Under the pieces are notes generated by a model. It saw only the letters and a program-made list of their open reading frames with translations. It made no database searches and was not told the DNA's origin. This document shows, piece by piece, positions 32,926-42,244 of a stretch of 43,617 nt of DNA (positions are counted from its first letter, which is position 1; each line of letters begins with the position of its first letter). Source of the DNA: Clostridiales bacterium. Lineage in GTDB: Bacteria; Bacillota; Sulfobacillia; Sulfobacillales; Sulfobacillaceae. The position numbers and the translations under genes were made by a program. The stretch spans positions 1-43,617 of the forward strand of contig DAHXNH010000219.1 in assembly GCA_027365485.1 (NCBI GenBank), read 5' to 3'.

Positions 32926-34839
32926 TCACACGATGACGTCTCCCGCGGCTATCCTTCCGGTGGTGAACTGGCTTTGGTACAATTCGGCGTAGAACCCTCC
33001 GGCTGCTAGCAAGGATTCATGGGTTCCTTGTTCGACTACCCGCCCGTGGTTCATCACTAAGATGATCGAGGCCTCGCGAATGGTGGAGAGGCGATGAGCG
33101 ATGACAAAGCTCGTTCGCCCCTTCATCAAGTTTTGCATCGCGTTTTGGATGTGGATTTCGGTACGGGTATCGACGCTGCTAGTGGCCTCGTCGAGGATCA
33201 ACATCGGCGGATCGGCCAAGATGGCTCGAGCAATCGTCAACAGTTGCCGCTGTCCTTGGGAAATATTCGAGGCCTCCTCGTTGAGCACGGTATCATAACC
33301 TTCTGGTAGCGTGCGAATAAAGTGGTCAGCGAAAGCGGCTTTGGCGGCATCGATAATCTCTTCAAGGCTGGCGCCGGTTCTACCATAACCAATATTCTCG
33401 GCCACTGTGCCGTTAAAGAGCCAGGTGTCTTGCAGAACCATGCCAAACAGATGGCGCAAATCCTTGCGCGTAAAGCGCGAGATGTTGTAGCCATCGACGG
33501 TAATCTGACCCTGGTCGACATCATAAAAGCGCATCAGTAAATTGACCAAGGTGGTTTTGCCCGCACCTGTAGGTCCGACAATGGCCACGGTTGCTCCACT
33601 TTTAACGTCGATGTTCATATCGGTAATCAAGGGCTTTTCGGGCGTATAGCCAAAGGATACATGGTCAAATGCGACATCGCCTTGAGGCGAGGGCAGATGA
33701 AGGGGGCTTTCTTGGTCTGGGGCCTCCTCCGGGGCATCTAAGAGTTCAAAGACGCGTTCTGCCGAAGCCAACGCCGACTGGATATTGTTGGAGATGCTAG
33801 CCATTTGAGTAATCGGCTGAGAGAATTGGCGGGCGTATTGAATGAACGCCTGAATGTCTCCAATTTGGATAGAACCCCGGATGACTAACACGCCGCCAAT
33901 CACACTGACTAAGACATAACCAATGTTCCCAATGAAGCCCATCAGAGGCATGATGATCCCGGTGACGAACTGGGCCTTCCAACTCGATTCATAAAGGCGT
34001 TCGTTGATTTCGTTAAAGGTGGAAAGCGAGTATTCTTCCCGGCCAAAGGCTTTGACAATCGAGTGGCCCGTGTACATCTCTTCGATATGGCCATTGATTT
34101 CGCCCAGACGCTGTTGGCGGCGAAGGAAGTGGGCTTGGGCTTGTTTGGCGATGGTGCGGGTGACGACAAAACTGAGGGGGAGGGTCAAGGCAATGACCAC
34201 CGTCATAATCCAACTAATGGTCAGCATCATGACGATGACCCCTAAGAAGGTGACTACTGACGTGATGGCTTGGGTCAAGCTTTGCTGCAAAGTGCTAGAA
34301 ATATTATCGAAGTCGTTGACGAACCGACTCAAAATTTCCCCGTGCGGATGAGAGTCAAAATAACTGACCGGTAGCCGGGGCATTTTGTCCATAACCTGGA
34401 GCCGCAGCGTGTACACGGTGCGCTGCGCCACTCCGGCCATTACAAATTGTTGCAGATAACCGAAAAGCGAACTTAACACATACACGCCGCCCAAAAGGAG
34501 TAAGAGCTGCATGATTCGCGTAAAATCTACGCCACCGCCGGGAACGTGGTGGAGTTTTTGCATTATGCCGTCGAATAGGTCAGTGGTAATGTGGCCTAAA
34601 ATCTTGGGACTCCAAATCGTAAAAATCGTACTGAGCACTGCAGCGAAAAACACGAACAATAATTTCAGCCAGTGCGGCCGGAAATAGCTTAAAAGCCGCA
34701 TTAATGTGCTCTTGGCGTTTTTGGGTTTTTCCACGGGCATCGCCATCCCCATGGGCCCTCCACCGCCAAATCCTCCGGGGCGTCCTACAGGCGGACGATT
34801 TGCGCCCGCAGTGGACTCATTCTTGGTGTTCTCACTCAT
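32926..34839 (-). CDS. ABC exporter half-transporter, catalytic-site subunit
   Basis: This half-transporter has six N-terminal membrane segments and one ATPase domain, 637 residues. The first 40 residues are rich in Gly, Pro and Met. The ATPase has Walker A GPTGAGKTT, signature ISQGQ, Walker B MLILDEATSSVD with the catalytic Glu, and H-loop AHRLST. Its partner, encoded just upstream (4-nt overlap), has Asp in place of Glu. In heterodimeric exporters such as TM287/288 and LmrCD, one ATP site is degenerate; here this subunit supplies the intact Walker B, and its altered signature faces the degenerate site. Substrates of such exporters range from drugs to lipids, so none can be named. Confidence 0.88.
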   Translation of the reverse strand: MSENTKNESTAGANRPPVGRPGGFGGGGPMGMAMPVEKPKNAKSTLMRLLSYFRPHWLKLLFVFFAAVLSTIFTIWSPKILGHITTDLFDGIMQKLHHVPGGGVDFTRIMQLLLLLGGVYVLSSLFGYLQQFVMAGVAQRTVYTLRLQVMDKMPRLPVSYFDSHPHGEILSRFVNDFDNISSTLQQSLTQAITSVVTFLGVIVMMLTISWIMTVVIALTLPLSFVVTRTIAKQAQAHFLRRQQRLGEINGHIEEMYTGHSIVKAFGREEYSLSTFNEINERLYESSWKAQFVTGIIMPLMGFIGNIGYVLVSVIGGVLVIRGSIQIGDIQAFIQYARQFSQPITQMASISNNIQSALASAERVFELLDAPEEAPDQESPLHLPSPQGDVAFDHVSFGYTPEKPLITDMNIDVKSGATVAIVGPTGAGKTTLVNLLMRFYDVDQGQITVDGYNISRFTRKDLRHLFGMVLQDTWLFNGTVAENIGYGRTGASLEEIIDAAKAAFADHFIRTLPEGYDTVLNEEASNISQGQRQLLTIARAILADPPMLILDEATSSVDTRTEIHIQNAMQNLMKGRTSFVIAHRLSTIREASIILVMNHGRVVEQGTHESLLAAGGFYAELYQSQFTTGRIAAGDVIV

Positions 34840-36563
34840 GCGATTTCGTCCTCCGATAGCTGGGAGACCACGATTTCCCGATAGACATCAGAAGTTTCCA
34901 CTAATTGTCGATGGGTTCCACTGGCCACAATACGGCCCTCATCCATCACTAGAATCAGGTCTGCATCCATGACCGTACTCACTCGCTGCGCCACAATCAG
35001 GACTGCGGCCTCAGAAATCTCCGGGCGTAGCGCCTGACGCAAATTAGCGTCCGTTTTGTAGTCTAGAGCGGAAAAGCTGTCGTCAAACAGATAGAACTCG
35101 GGTTTGCGGGCAATCGCCCGAGCAATCGAAAGGCGCTGTTTTTGCCCGCCTGAAAGATTCGAACCGCCCTGAGCGATGAACGCATCAAATCCGTCCTTAA
35201 GGTCTAAAATAAATTCGGTGGCCTGCGCGACGTCGGCGGCGTGTCGGACTTCTTCCAGGCTCGCCCCCGGACGCCCGACTCGGATATTATCGGCCACGGT
35301 GCCACTGAATAGGACGGCACGCTGCGGGATATAGCCGATCTTTTGGCGCAGTGTCTTTTGGCTCATTTGCCGAATGTCGACCCCGTCGATTAAAATTTGG
35401 CCTTCGCTCACGTCATAAAATCGAGGGATGAGGCTTAAGACGGTAGATTTTCCAGCGCCAGTGCCCCCGATGATGGCGGTGACTTGACCGGGATGGACGT
35501 GAAAGGAAATGTTAGAGATCACGGATTCTTCGGCACCGGGATAGGTGAAACTGACGTTTCTAAACTCTAAGCCCACCTCGCTCGAGGACGGGGGCGTTGG
35601 ATCCTTAGGGTCGTGAATGTCTGGAGCCAAATCTAAGACTTGATTAATTCGGGAGGCGGAGGCTTGACCCCGAGGGATCATAAACGACATCATGGCGACC
35701 ATCATCACTGAGAACATGATCTGCATGACATACTGAATAAAAGCCATTAACTTCCCGATCTCGAGCGTACCCCCATTAATGGCGTAAGCTCCATACCAGA
35801 CCACCGCCAAGGTGGCCAGGTTGACGATGCCCGTAGCTACCGGCCCCAATGCGGCCATGCGCTGAAAGACGACGATCGAAGTGTTGGTTAAGTCGACATT
35901 GGACTCATCGAAGCGATGCAACTCATAATCGGTTCGGTCAAACGAACGGATCACCCGGGTGCCGGTCAAATATTCGCGAAGCACCCGATTTAAGCGATCG
36001 AGTTTGGTTTGGATGAGACGGAAAAGACGCAGTCCCCGTCCCAAGATCACCCAGACCGCCAGGGCTAAGATGGGGATGAGGAACAAAAAGATCCAGGCCA
36101 GATGAATGTCGGTGTACATTGCCATAATGATGCCGCCGATCGAGGTTAATGGGGCCAAAATCATAATCCTGAGCATCATGTTCATCAGTTGCTGTACTTG
36201 CATCACGTCATTGGTGGTACGGACAATCAACGATGAGGTGCCAATCTGATCAAATTCATTCAAGCTGTATTGCTCAGCCTGAGAAAACAGCTTTTCGCGG
36301 ACTAACTTGCCAAATCCGGCAGCCGCTTGAGAGGAATACAGGCTGGCGGCGACGGAACAGATGCTCCCAACCACAGAGACCAAAAGCATCACCGCACCGA
36401 TGCGAAGAATGTAATGAACGTGCCCAGTGATGACCCCGTTATCGACAATGTCAGACATTAGATTCGGCAGATAGAGCGTCGACAAGGTCTGTAGAAACGT
36501 TAGGATCAGTCCTAATATCACGAAGGTGCGGTAGGGCCGAAGAAATTTAAACAGTTTAAGCAT
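34836..36563 (-). CDS. ABC exporter half-transporter, degenerate-site subunit (TM287-like)
   Basis: This is the partner of the downstream half-transporter: six membrane segments, then an ATPase domain with Walker A GGTGAGKST and a consensus signature LSGGQ. Walker B reads FYLFDDSFSALD, with Asp where hydrolytic subunits have Glu, and the switch region reads VAQRVST with Gln for His. Both changes are characteristic of the TM287-type subunit of heterodimeric exporters. The frame opens at 36698, but AAAGGAG lies 6 nt before ATG 36563 and the first membrane helix then follows as usual, so I start there (about 575 residues). It is divergent from the S9 peptidase gene. Confidence 0.88.
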   Translation of the reverse strand: MLKLFKFLRPYRTFVILGLILTFLQTLSTLYLPNLMSDIVDNGVITGHVHYILRIGAVMLLVSVVGSICSVAASLYSSQAAAGFGKLVREKLFSQAEQYSLNEFDQIGTSSLIVRTTNDVMQVQQLMNMMLRIMILAPLTSIGGIIMAMYTDIHLAWIFLFLIPILALAVWVILGRGLRLFRLIQTKLDRLNRVLREYLTGTRVIRSFDRTDYELHRFDESNVDLTNTSIVVFQRMAALGPVATGIVNLATLAVVWYGAYAINGGTLEIGKLMAFIQYVMQIMFSVMMVAMMSFMIPRGQASASRINQVLDLAPDIHDPKDPTPPSSSEVGLEFRNVSFTYPGAEESVISNISFHVHPGQVTAIIGGTGAGKSTVLSLIPRFYDVSEGQILIDGVDIRQMSQKTLRQKIGYIPQRAVLFSGTVADNIRVGRPGASLEEVRHAADVAQATEFILDLKDGFDAFIAQGGSNLSGGQKQRLSIARAIARKPEFYLFDDSFSALDYKTDANLRQALRPEISEAAVLIVAQRVSTVMDADLILVMDEGRIVASGTHRQLVETSDVYREIVVSQLSEDEIA

Positions 36564-36917
36564 TTCGTCTCCTTTAAGATCAGCGTGATGGTGCTCTAGG
36601 CCGCCACAAGCATCATTGGACAAGGCGTGGGTCTCGGACCTCGAACTTAAAAAGCAGCGACTTGAGAACGTGTCTAAACTGGCGTCCTCCGCTCTCAATC
36701 CACTGCGATCTCTGTAACTTGCTTAAATGATACCATGGTTCAGTCTAGTCTGCGCGGATCTTTCTTAAACGGTTGGCGCGGGGTGGGAGCTCACGGTGGA
36801 CAGCGCTGGCTAATCGTTTCGACCGGGCAGGAGGCGATTCGGGCGATGTCGAAGAGGGTGGGTGCCGGGGTCTTATTGAGGCACGGCGAGAGAGAACCGG
36901 AGAGGGAGTAGCATCAG
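36564..36917. other. Divergent intergenic region without a gene
   Basis: About 350 bp between the exporter operon (minus) and the S9 peptidase gene (plus). It should hold both promoters. I found a TATCAT box on the minus strand near 36728-36733 without a good -35, and nothing firmer. Confidence 0.4.
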
Positions 36918-39068
36918 GTGGCAGAACGTAAGGCTTGGAGTCTAGACGACATTTATCAGATGCGATGGCTGCATTCGGTCGCCCTGTCAGCCGATGGCAG
37001 CCGGGCGGCATTTGTAGTTCGTTCGTTTGTTCGAGGGCAATCTGAATTCGTGCAAAAGCTGTGGTCGGTCGGACTTGACGGTTCACATCTAGCGCACCAA
37101 TTGACACGAGGCAGCGGGGCCGACCTTAGTCCTAAATGGTCGCCCGATGGCCGCTATTTAGCTTTTTTGTCGTCCCGATCAGATGACCTGGAGTGGGAGA
37201 ACGCGGGGAGTCCGTTGGATTCTGAGGCCCACGCGAGTCCGCCGGAACATAAAGCACAAATCTGGATGTTGGACGTTAGCATAGGCGGCGAGGCATGCCA
37301 GCTAACCCATCAAGAGGAAGGGATCGAGGCGTTCGATTGGGCCCCAGATTCAAGGGGCGTAGTCTTTGCCGCGAGAACACCTTCCAACGAAGAGCGTCAA
37401 TATCTTAAGGGCATTCGCGATAAGAAAGACCCCCGACCCTGGGTGTTGACTCGAGTCCAGCACAAATACGATGGACAAGGCTATTTAGACAACGTGTTGA
37501 CCCATCTGTATCGCTTGGACGTCCCGAGCCGAGCCGTGGTCCCGTTGACTGCGGGTCCTGCCAGCGAAACCCATCCCCAGTGGTCGCCCGATGGGCAATG
37601 GATTGGGTTTTTGTCCAACCGGACTGGAGATCCTGATCAAAATCAACGGACCGATTTATATCTCATACGCCCCGATGGCAGTGAGACCCGGCGGATGACC
37701 CAAGGCGATCTTCGCGTAGAGACGTTTGCCTTTGCTCCGGACCGCCAGCGGCTGTGGCTTTTGGCCAGCCCTTCGCCCGAAAACGCCTACATTTTTAACC
37801 GCCTCTATGAGATGGATATGGACCAAGGGCTTTTCGCCTCAGCATTTCCTGACGATATTGGCCGAGGATATCTTTCGGTGGGAGGCATCATTGCGGATGA
37901 GATCCAGGGTCAAGATCCGGTGGCCCACGCTAGAGTGTACCCAAAGCCCACTGGGTCAACTCCAGTCAGACTGTTGAGCCCAGAACTACCTGGACCTCTT
38001 TATGGTCCCCTTATCGCCGGCCCAGATCAGACGATCGTGCTCCGCGCCGATGCGTATGGGCAAACTCGCCTGATGGCGGTTGATCCCCGAGGCACCTACA
38101 CCTGGTTAGCACCTAAGGACCCCTTGGCCACCATCACCTCAGCCGCTGGCAATGCGACGGCACTGGTGGCGGTGTTGAACGGTCCCACGGTCGGCTCAGA
38201 ACTCCATCGATGTTCCCCTTCGGGGGACCTGGTTGCGCTAACGGCGATGATGGCGCCTCTGACCCAATCTCGAGACCTGGCCGAAGTCTCTTGGAAACGC
38301 TTTAAGGGGAGCGATGGGCAAAAGCTGGCGGCTTTGGTCACCATCCCTCCCGGTTACGCTCCCGGCGATTCGCCCCTTCCGCTGATTGTGGCCATTCACG
38401 GGGGGCCGATGGCCTTTGATGCGCCGGAGTTGGACTTTGACACGCAATATTGGGCAGGACTGGGCTACGCAGTCCTGCAGGTGAATTATCGTGGATCGAC
38501 GTCTTATGGGCAGGAGTTCTCGCAATGCATTCAAGGACGGTGGGGGCCGTTAGAACATAGCGACCTGATGGCAGGGGTGGATCTTTTGATCAGAGAACGC
38601 CTAGCCGACCCTAACCGCCTCTATTGCACCGGCTTTTCCCAAGGTGGGGTTATGACCAATTGGGCGGTCGGGCATACGGACCGGTTTCAAGCCGCGGCGA
38701 GCGAACATGGACTCTGGGATTACGTTTCTGCTTTTGGGACGGATGATTGCCATGCCTGGTGGCAGGATGATCTGGGCGTGCCCTGGCAAAATTGGACCGG
38801 ATATTTCCGCATGTCGCCCATGTCGGCAGTCACCGCAATACGGACGCCGCTTCTAATCATGGCCGGGCAAAACGATTGGCGTTGTCCGCTGAGCCAAGCG
38901 GAAGAGATGTACCTGGCATTAAAAAAACGGGGGGTGGCGACCGAACTCGTCATTTATCCCAACGAGCACCATGCAATTTCCGGACCAGAGCGGGCGATGG
39001 ACAGACTGTTACGGATTGCCGATTGGTTTTATCGCTATGGAGGCCTGCCGGTGGCGCCCAAGTCGTAA
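36918..39068 (+). CDS. S9 family peptidase (prolyl oligopeptidase / acylaminoacyl peptidase type)
   Basis: This serine peptidase cleaves short peptides, often after proline or from blocked N-termini, in the cytoplasm (no signal peptide). The 716 residues form an N-terminal beta-propeller with WD40-like blades (LSPKWSPDGRYLAFLSSR, THPQWSPDGQWIGFLSNR) and a C-terminal alpha/beta hydrolase domain. The catalytic triad is Ser574 in TGFSQGGVM, Asp653 in AGQNDWRCP and His684 in YPNEHHAIS. The oxyanion-side motif is VNYRGSTSYGQEF. All residues needed are present. The start is GTG 36918, with GGAG about 9 nt upstream. It stands alone between an exporter operon and a convergent glycosidase, with a 23-bp hairpin downstream. 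Confidence 0.9.
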   Translation: MAERKAWSLDDIYQMRWLHSVALSADGSRAAFVVRSFVRGQSEFVQKLWSVGLDGSHLAHQLTRGSGADLSPKWSPDGRYLAFLSSRSDDLEWENAGSPLDSEAHASPPEHKAQIWMLDVSIGGEACQLTHQEEGIEAFDWAPDSRGVVFAARTPSNEERQYLKGIRDKKDPRPWVLTRVQHKYDGQGYLDNVLTHLYRLDVPSRAVVPLTAGPASETHPQWSPDGQWIGFLSNRTGDPDQNQRTDLYLIRPDGSETRRMTQGDLRVETFAFAPDRQRLWLLASPSPENAYIFNRLYEMDMDQGLFASAFPDDIGRGYLSVGGIIADEIQGQDPVAHARVYPKPTGSTPVRLLSPELPGPLYGPLIAGPDQTIVLRADAYGQTRLMAVDPRGTYTWLAPKDPLATITSAAGNATALVAVLNGPTVGSELHRCSPSGDLVALTAMMAPLTQSRDLAEVSWKRFKGSDGQKLAALVTIPPGYAPGDSPLPLIVAIHGGPMAFDAPELDFDTQYWAGLGYAVLQVNYRGSTSYGQEFSQCIQGRWGPLEHSDLMAGVDLLIRERLADPNRLYCTGFSQGGVMTNWAVGHTDRFQAAASEHGLWDYVSAFGTDDCHAWWQDDLGVPWQNWTGYFRMSPMSAVTAIRTPLLIMAGQNDWRCPLSQAEEMYLALKKRGVATELVIYPNEHHAISGPERAMDRLLRIADWFYRYGGLPVAPKS

Positions 39069-39305
39069 CCGTCTTGCCGTCCTCAGCGTTATGAAGATAG
39101 GCGCGTCAACGAGAGGTTGGTTCTCCCCCCAGAGACCCCCCATCCGGGCCTTTCGTTGACAGAGCGCGAGGCTTGGTCTTCAGGAGGGGCAACAATATGT
39201 ACACGCTGTCAGAGACTAAAAAAGGGAAGCTGCACGGTTAATCGGACGGTTACGTCGGATAAGCGAGATAGGGCCGCTGGGAACATTTTGAGCCTGGGTC
39301 GGTCT

Positions 39306-39374
39306 CCACCGAAAGGCCAGGGGAGGTGTGCTGAGATGGTGCCTTCAGTCGCACCTCCCCTGGCCTTTCGGTGG
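39306..39374. terminator. 23-bp perfect hairpin between convergent genes
   Basis: A 23-bp perfect inverted repeat (39306-39328 with 39352-39374) encloses a 23-nt loop. It lies between the S9 peptidase gene (plus) and the GH113-like gene (minus), 11 nt from the latter's stop. It has no marked T-run on either side. The remaining 39069-39305 has no gene I can support. Confidence 0.65.
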
Positions 39375-39385
39375 TCAGCTACCGA

Positions 39386-40351
39386 TCAGGGCTGGGATTG
39401 ATAGTATTGGCGCAAGATTTGCTCGGCCGGTTTCCCATAGATGTCAAAGCCGGTGTCCTCGGCCGCTTGGCCTAGGGGATAGAGGTGGGTGCGCCAGTCC
39501 CACCAGAAAAATCCTTCAAACCAGGGTTCGTTCCAAAAGGTCTCTAGCGCCGAATGATAAAAGGCCGCTTGTTCGTCATGGCTCACCGGCCACTCCTGAT
39601 GCGAGAAGTCCCAGGGCATTTGGGCTGCGCCGCGAGCGCTGCGACAGCCAATTTCCATGAAGACGAGAGGTTTTTGAAAGCGCTCCGCAAGCCGCTCTAA
39701 CCGGGGTTTCACCGTTTGCCAGCGCTCCGCCATCTCTTGCCACGAGGCCCCGGGGCGAGAAGCGACCGGATAATAGGCGCTGGTGCCAATCAGGTCTAAT
39801 TCGGAAAACCAAGTGACCTGTTCCTCCGTCCCGTGGTTGGCGTTGTACACAATCGGCCCGTTGTAGCGTTGACGGACATCGGCGATCACTTCCCGCCATT
39901 CCCTTTCCCGGTGCTCCGTTTTGACCATTTCACAACCGATGCAAAACATATCCAGGGCAAAGTCTTGGCTCAGTTCGGCGTAGTGGTTCATGAAGTTTCG
40001 ATAGGAACGGAACCAGGCTTGCCAATAGTCGGTGCGGGCTCCCTCCTCGTCGGGGAATTGAATCAGGCCTCGCCAAAATCCATCTTTAGAGTTGACCACC
40101 GGCTTCAATAGAACTTTGAGGCCCAAGTTTCTCGCCAGTTGGATCACATGTTCGAGGTCGTGGTCTGTCACCGTATAGCCGTAATCAAATCCAATTTCTG
40201 TGGAAAATACGTGCTCTTGCCAGGTCCAAAAAGAAAGCGCAATCCACTCCGCACCAGTATCGCGCAGCGCTTTTAACGACGCTTCCGTGGCGGGTTTGCG
40301 GTAGTCGCCGTGGCGAGCGCCCCATCCAAAGGTCATTCCTTTTAGCATCAT
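39386..40351 (-). CDS. GH113-like glycoside hydrolase
   Basis: A cytoplasmic TIM-barrel glycosidase of about 321 residues without signal peptide. It resembles GH113 beta-mannanases such as the Alicyclobacillus acidocaldarius enzyme: MTFGWGARHGDY at the start, VLLKPVVNSKDGFWRG, MFCIGCEM with the candidate acid/base Glu141, DLIGTSAYYPV, and VFMEIGCRS with the candidate nucleophile Glu233 (numbered from the chosen start). The end FFWWDWRTH is also typical. The family is recognised by pattern, and the substrate (manno-oligosaccharide or another) is not certain. The frame opens at 40414; AAGGAG precedes the paired ATGs at 40351 and 40348, which I prefer. It lies between a convergent peptidase and an upstream exporter operon on the same strand. 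Confidence 0.78.
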   Translation of the reverse strand: MMLKGMTFGWGARHGDYRKPATEASLKALRDTGAEWIALSFWTWQEHVFSTEIGFDYGYTVTDHDLEHVIQLARNLGLKVLLKPVVNSKDGFWRGLIQFPDEEGARTDYWQAWFRSYRNFMNHYAELSQDFALDMFCIGCEMVKTEHREREWREVIADVRQRYNGPIVYNANHGTEEQVTWFSELDLIGTSAYYPVASRPGASWQEMAERWQTVKPRLERLAERFQKPLVFMEIGCRSARGAAQMPWDFSHQEWPVSHDEQAAFYHSALETFWNEPWFEGFFWWDWRTHLYPLGQAAEDTGFDIYGKPAEQILRQYYQSQP

Positions 40352-40411
40352 CCGTCTCCTTCGTCTCAACAAGAGGGTGTTTACTGCGTCCAACCAAGCC
40401 CCAGAAGCCCT

Positions 40412-40445
40412 CACCGTGGAGGCCTAGTCACTGGCTTCCACGGTG
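40412..40445 (-). terminator. Hairpin spanning the exporter stop codon
   Basis: A 9-bp perfect stem (40412-40420 with 40437-40445) holds the exporter's stop codon (40424-40426) in its loop. No T-run follows on the minus strand, so it may stabilise the mRNA end instead of terminating transcription. Confidence 0.4.
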
Positions 40446-42244
40446 TCGGGCGCCGACTTCTGGACGAGTTCGGCATAGTATCCGTTTTGTTCCATGAGCT
40501 GTTGATGGCTGCCTTGCTCGACGATCTGGCCGTGGTCCATCACATAAATCATATCCGCCTGTCGAATGGTGGATAAGCGATGGGCAATGACCAGTGTGGT
40601 CCGGCCTTCGGCAATTCGCGTTAATCCTTGCTGCAAAATCGTTTCGGTGTGCGAATCCAGGCTGGCCGTCGCTTCGTCGAGAATTAGAATTTTGGGATTG
40701 AGGCTTAGCGCTCGGGCAAAAGCCAGCAGTTGGCGCTGACCGAGTGATAGATTAGCGCCTTTGGCTGTCAGCCAGGCTTGATAGCCACCGGGCATGGCGC
40801 GAATGAATTCGTCGGCGCCAGCGATTTCGGCGGCCTCTTGCACTGCGCGATCACTAATTTCCCGGCGGAAGAGGCGAAGATTGTCGGCCACGGTACCCGA
40901 GAATAAATTGACCTCTTGCTGGACGATGGCAATGGCTCGATGAAGATCGCGTTGAGAAAAGGACCGAATGTCGATGCCATCGATCGTAATCGAACCTTGG
41001 TTGACATCGTAAAATCGAGTCAAAAGCCCCATTAGCGTGCTCTTGCCAGCTCCTGTTTCGCCCACAAAGCCGACAAAAGAACGGGGAAGCACTGTGAAGT
41101 CAATATCGTTTAACACCGTCTTTTGCGGGGAATAGCCAAAGGACACATGGTTAAAACGGACCTCGCCAGTTAACTCAAGTTGACCGTCCTCATGCCGCTG
41201 ACGAAGCACTACTGGCTTTTCGGGTTCTTTGATTTCGTTCTCGGTGAGTAGCACGCCTCCGATGCGCTCGGCAGAGATCATCGAGGATTGGAGCGTATTC
41301 CACTGCTGAGTTAACGAGTTAATCGGGCCGAAGAACTGGCGGATGTAGGAGGTAAAAGCATACAGCACGCCAATTTCAATCGTGTGGTGGAGCACCGCCA
41401 GCCCGCCTATCCATACCATGAGCGCCACCGACAGGTTGCCCAAGGCATCGAAGGTGCGGTTGAACAAAACCGACCAACGGTATTCAGTAAGATTGCCTTG
41501 GGTATAGCGCTGATTAAGTTCCGTGTGCCGATCGAACTGCTTCGATTCTTGATGGAAAATTTGGGTAATGCGCATGCCTCCCAAATTTTCCGCGGTATAC
41601 CCGATCAGACGAGAAAAGTGAGTGCGAGTGAACCGGTAACTTTCGCGCAGCTTCTTGCGAAAGAGTACCGAGATAATTACGATGACGGGAATTACAATGA
41701 AGCTGAGCGCCGCCAGTTTCCAATCGAGGAGCAACATGGCGCCCATGACCAAGAGGATCGAGAGACCATCTTGGATCACACTTAATAGGAAGTTGGTAAA
41801 AAACATACTGACGTTGTTGGTGTCGCTCGACACGTTGGTAATTAAGCGACCGGTTTCGTGAGTGTCGAAGAAGCGCATGGAGAGCGACTCAATATGGCGA
41901 AATAGATCCACCCGAATCTGACGCACGATCCGCTGACCGATCCATTGGAGCCGGCGATTTTGCATGAAGTTGGCGAACAAACCCACGATGGTGATGATTA
42001 AGTACAGGCCACCGATGGTGATAATCGGGCCGAGGAGCGGATGGGAGACGATGAGATCCTTGTCGATAACAATCTTAATCAGCCAAGGCTGCACGACCTG
42101 GGTCAAGATATAGACGATGACCAAGGCGACGACGATGAGAAATTCCTTTAGATACGGCCGTGCATAGGCCACCAAATGACGCATGGCCGAGGCGCTGTCG
42201 CCCATGGCTACTTCTCGTTTAGCCTCCGAGTCGGGGTTAACCAT
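40424..42244 (-). CDS. ABC exporter half-transporter, catalytic-site subunit (YheH/LmrD-like)
   Basis: About 606 residues: six membrane segments and an ATPase domain with Walker A GETGAGKST, signature LSLGQ, Walker B ILILDEATASLD with catalytic Glu, and H-loop AHRLST. The membrane part resembles the YheH/LmrD subunit of heterodimeric multidrug exporters. It pairs with the upstream gene, whose Walker B has Asp. The frame opens at 42325; I chose ATG 42244, where AGGAGGTGA lies 8 nt upstream. This overlaps the upstream stop by 8 nt, so the two subunits are translationally coupled, as expected for an obligate heterodimer. Confidence 0.88.
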   Translation of the reverse strand: MVNPDSEAKREVAMGDSASAMRHLVAYARPYLKEFLIVVALVIVYILTQVVQPWLIKIVIDKDLIVSHPLLGPIITIGGLYLIITIVGLFANFMQNRRLQWIGQRIVRQIRVDLFRHIESLSMRFFDTHETGRLITNVSSDTNNVSMFFTNFLLSVIQDGLSILLVMGAMLLLDWKLAALSFIVIPVIVIISVLFRKKLRESYRFTRTHFSRLIGYTAENLGGMRITQIFHQESKQFDRHTELNQRYTQGNLTEYRWSVLFNRTFDALGNLSVALMVWIGGLAVLHHTIEIGVLYAFTSYIRQFFGPINSLTQQWNTLQSSMISAERIGGVLLTENEIKEPEKPVVLRQRHEDGQLELTGEVRFNHVSFGYSPQKTVLNDIDFTVLPRSFVGFVGETGAGKSTLMGLLTRFYDVNQGSITIDGIDIRSFSQRDLHRAIAIVQQEVNLFSGTVADNLRLFRREISDRAVQEAAEIAGADEFIRAMPGGYQAWLTAKGANLSLGQRQLLAFARALSLNPKILILDEATASLDSHTETILQQGLTRIAEGRTTLVIAHRLSTIRQADMIYVMDHGQIVEQGSHQQLMEQNGYYAELVQKSAPDTVEASD

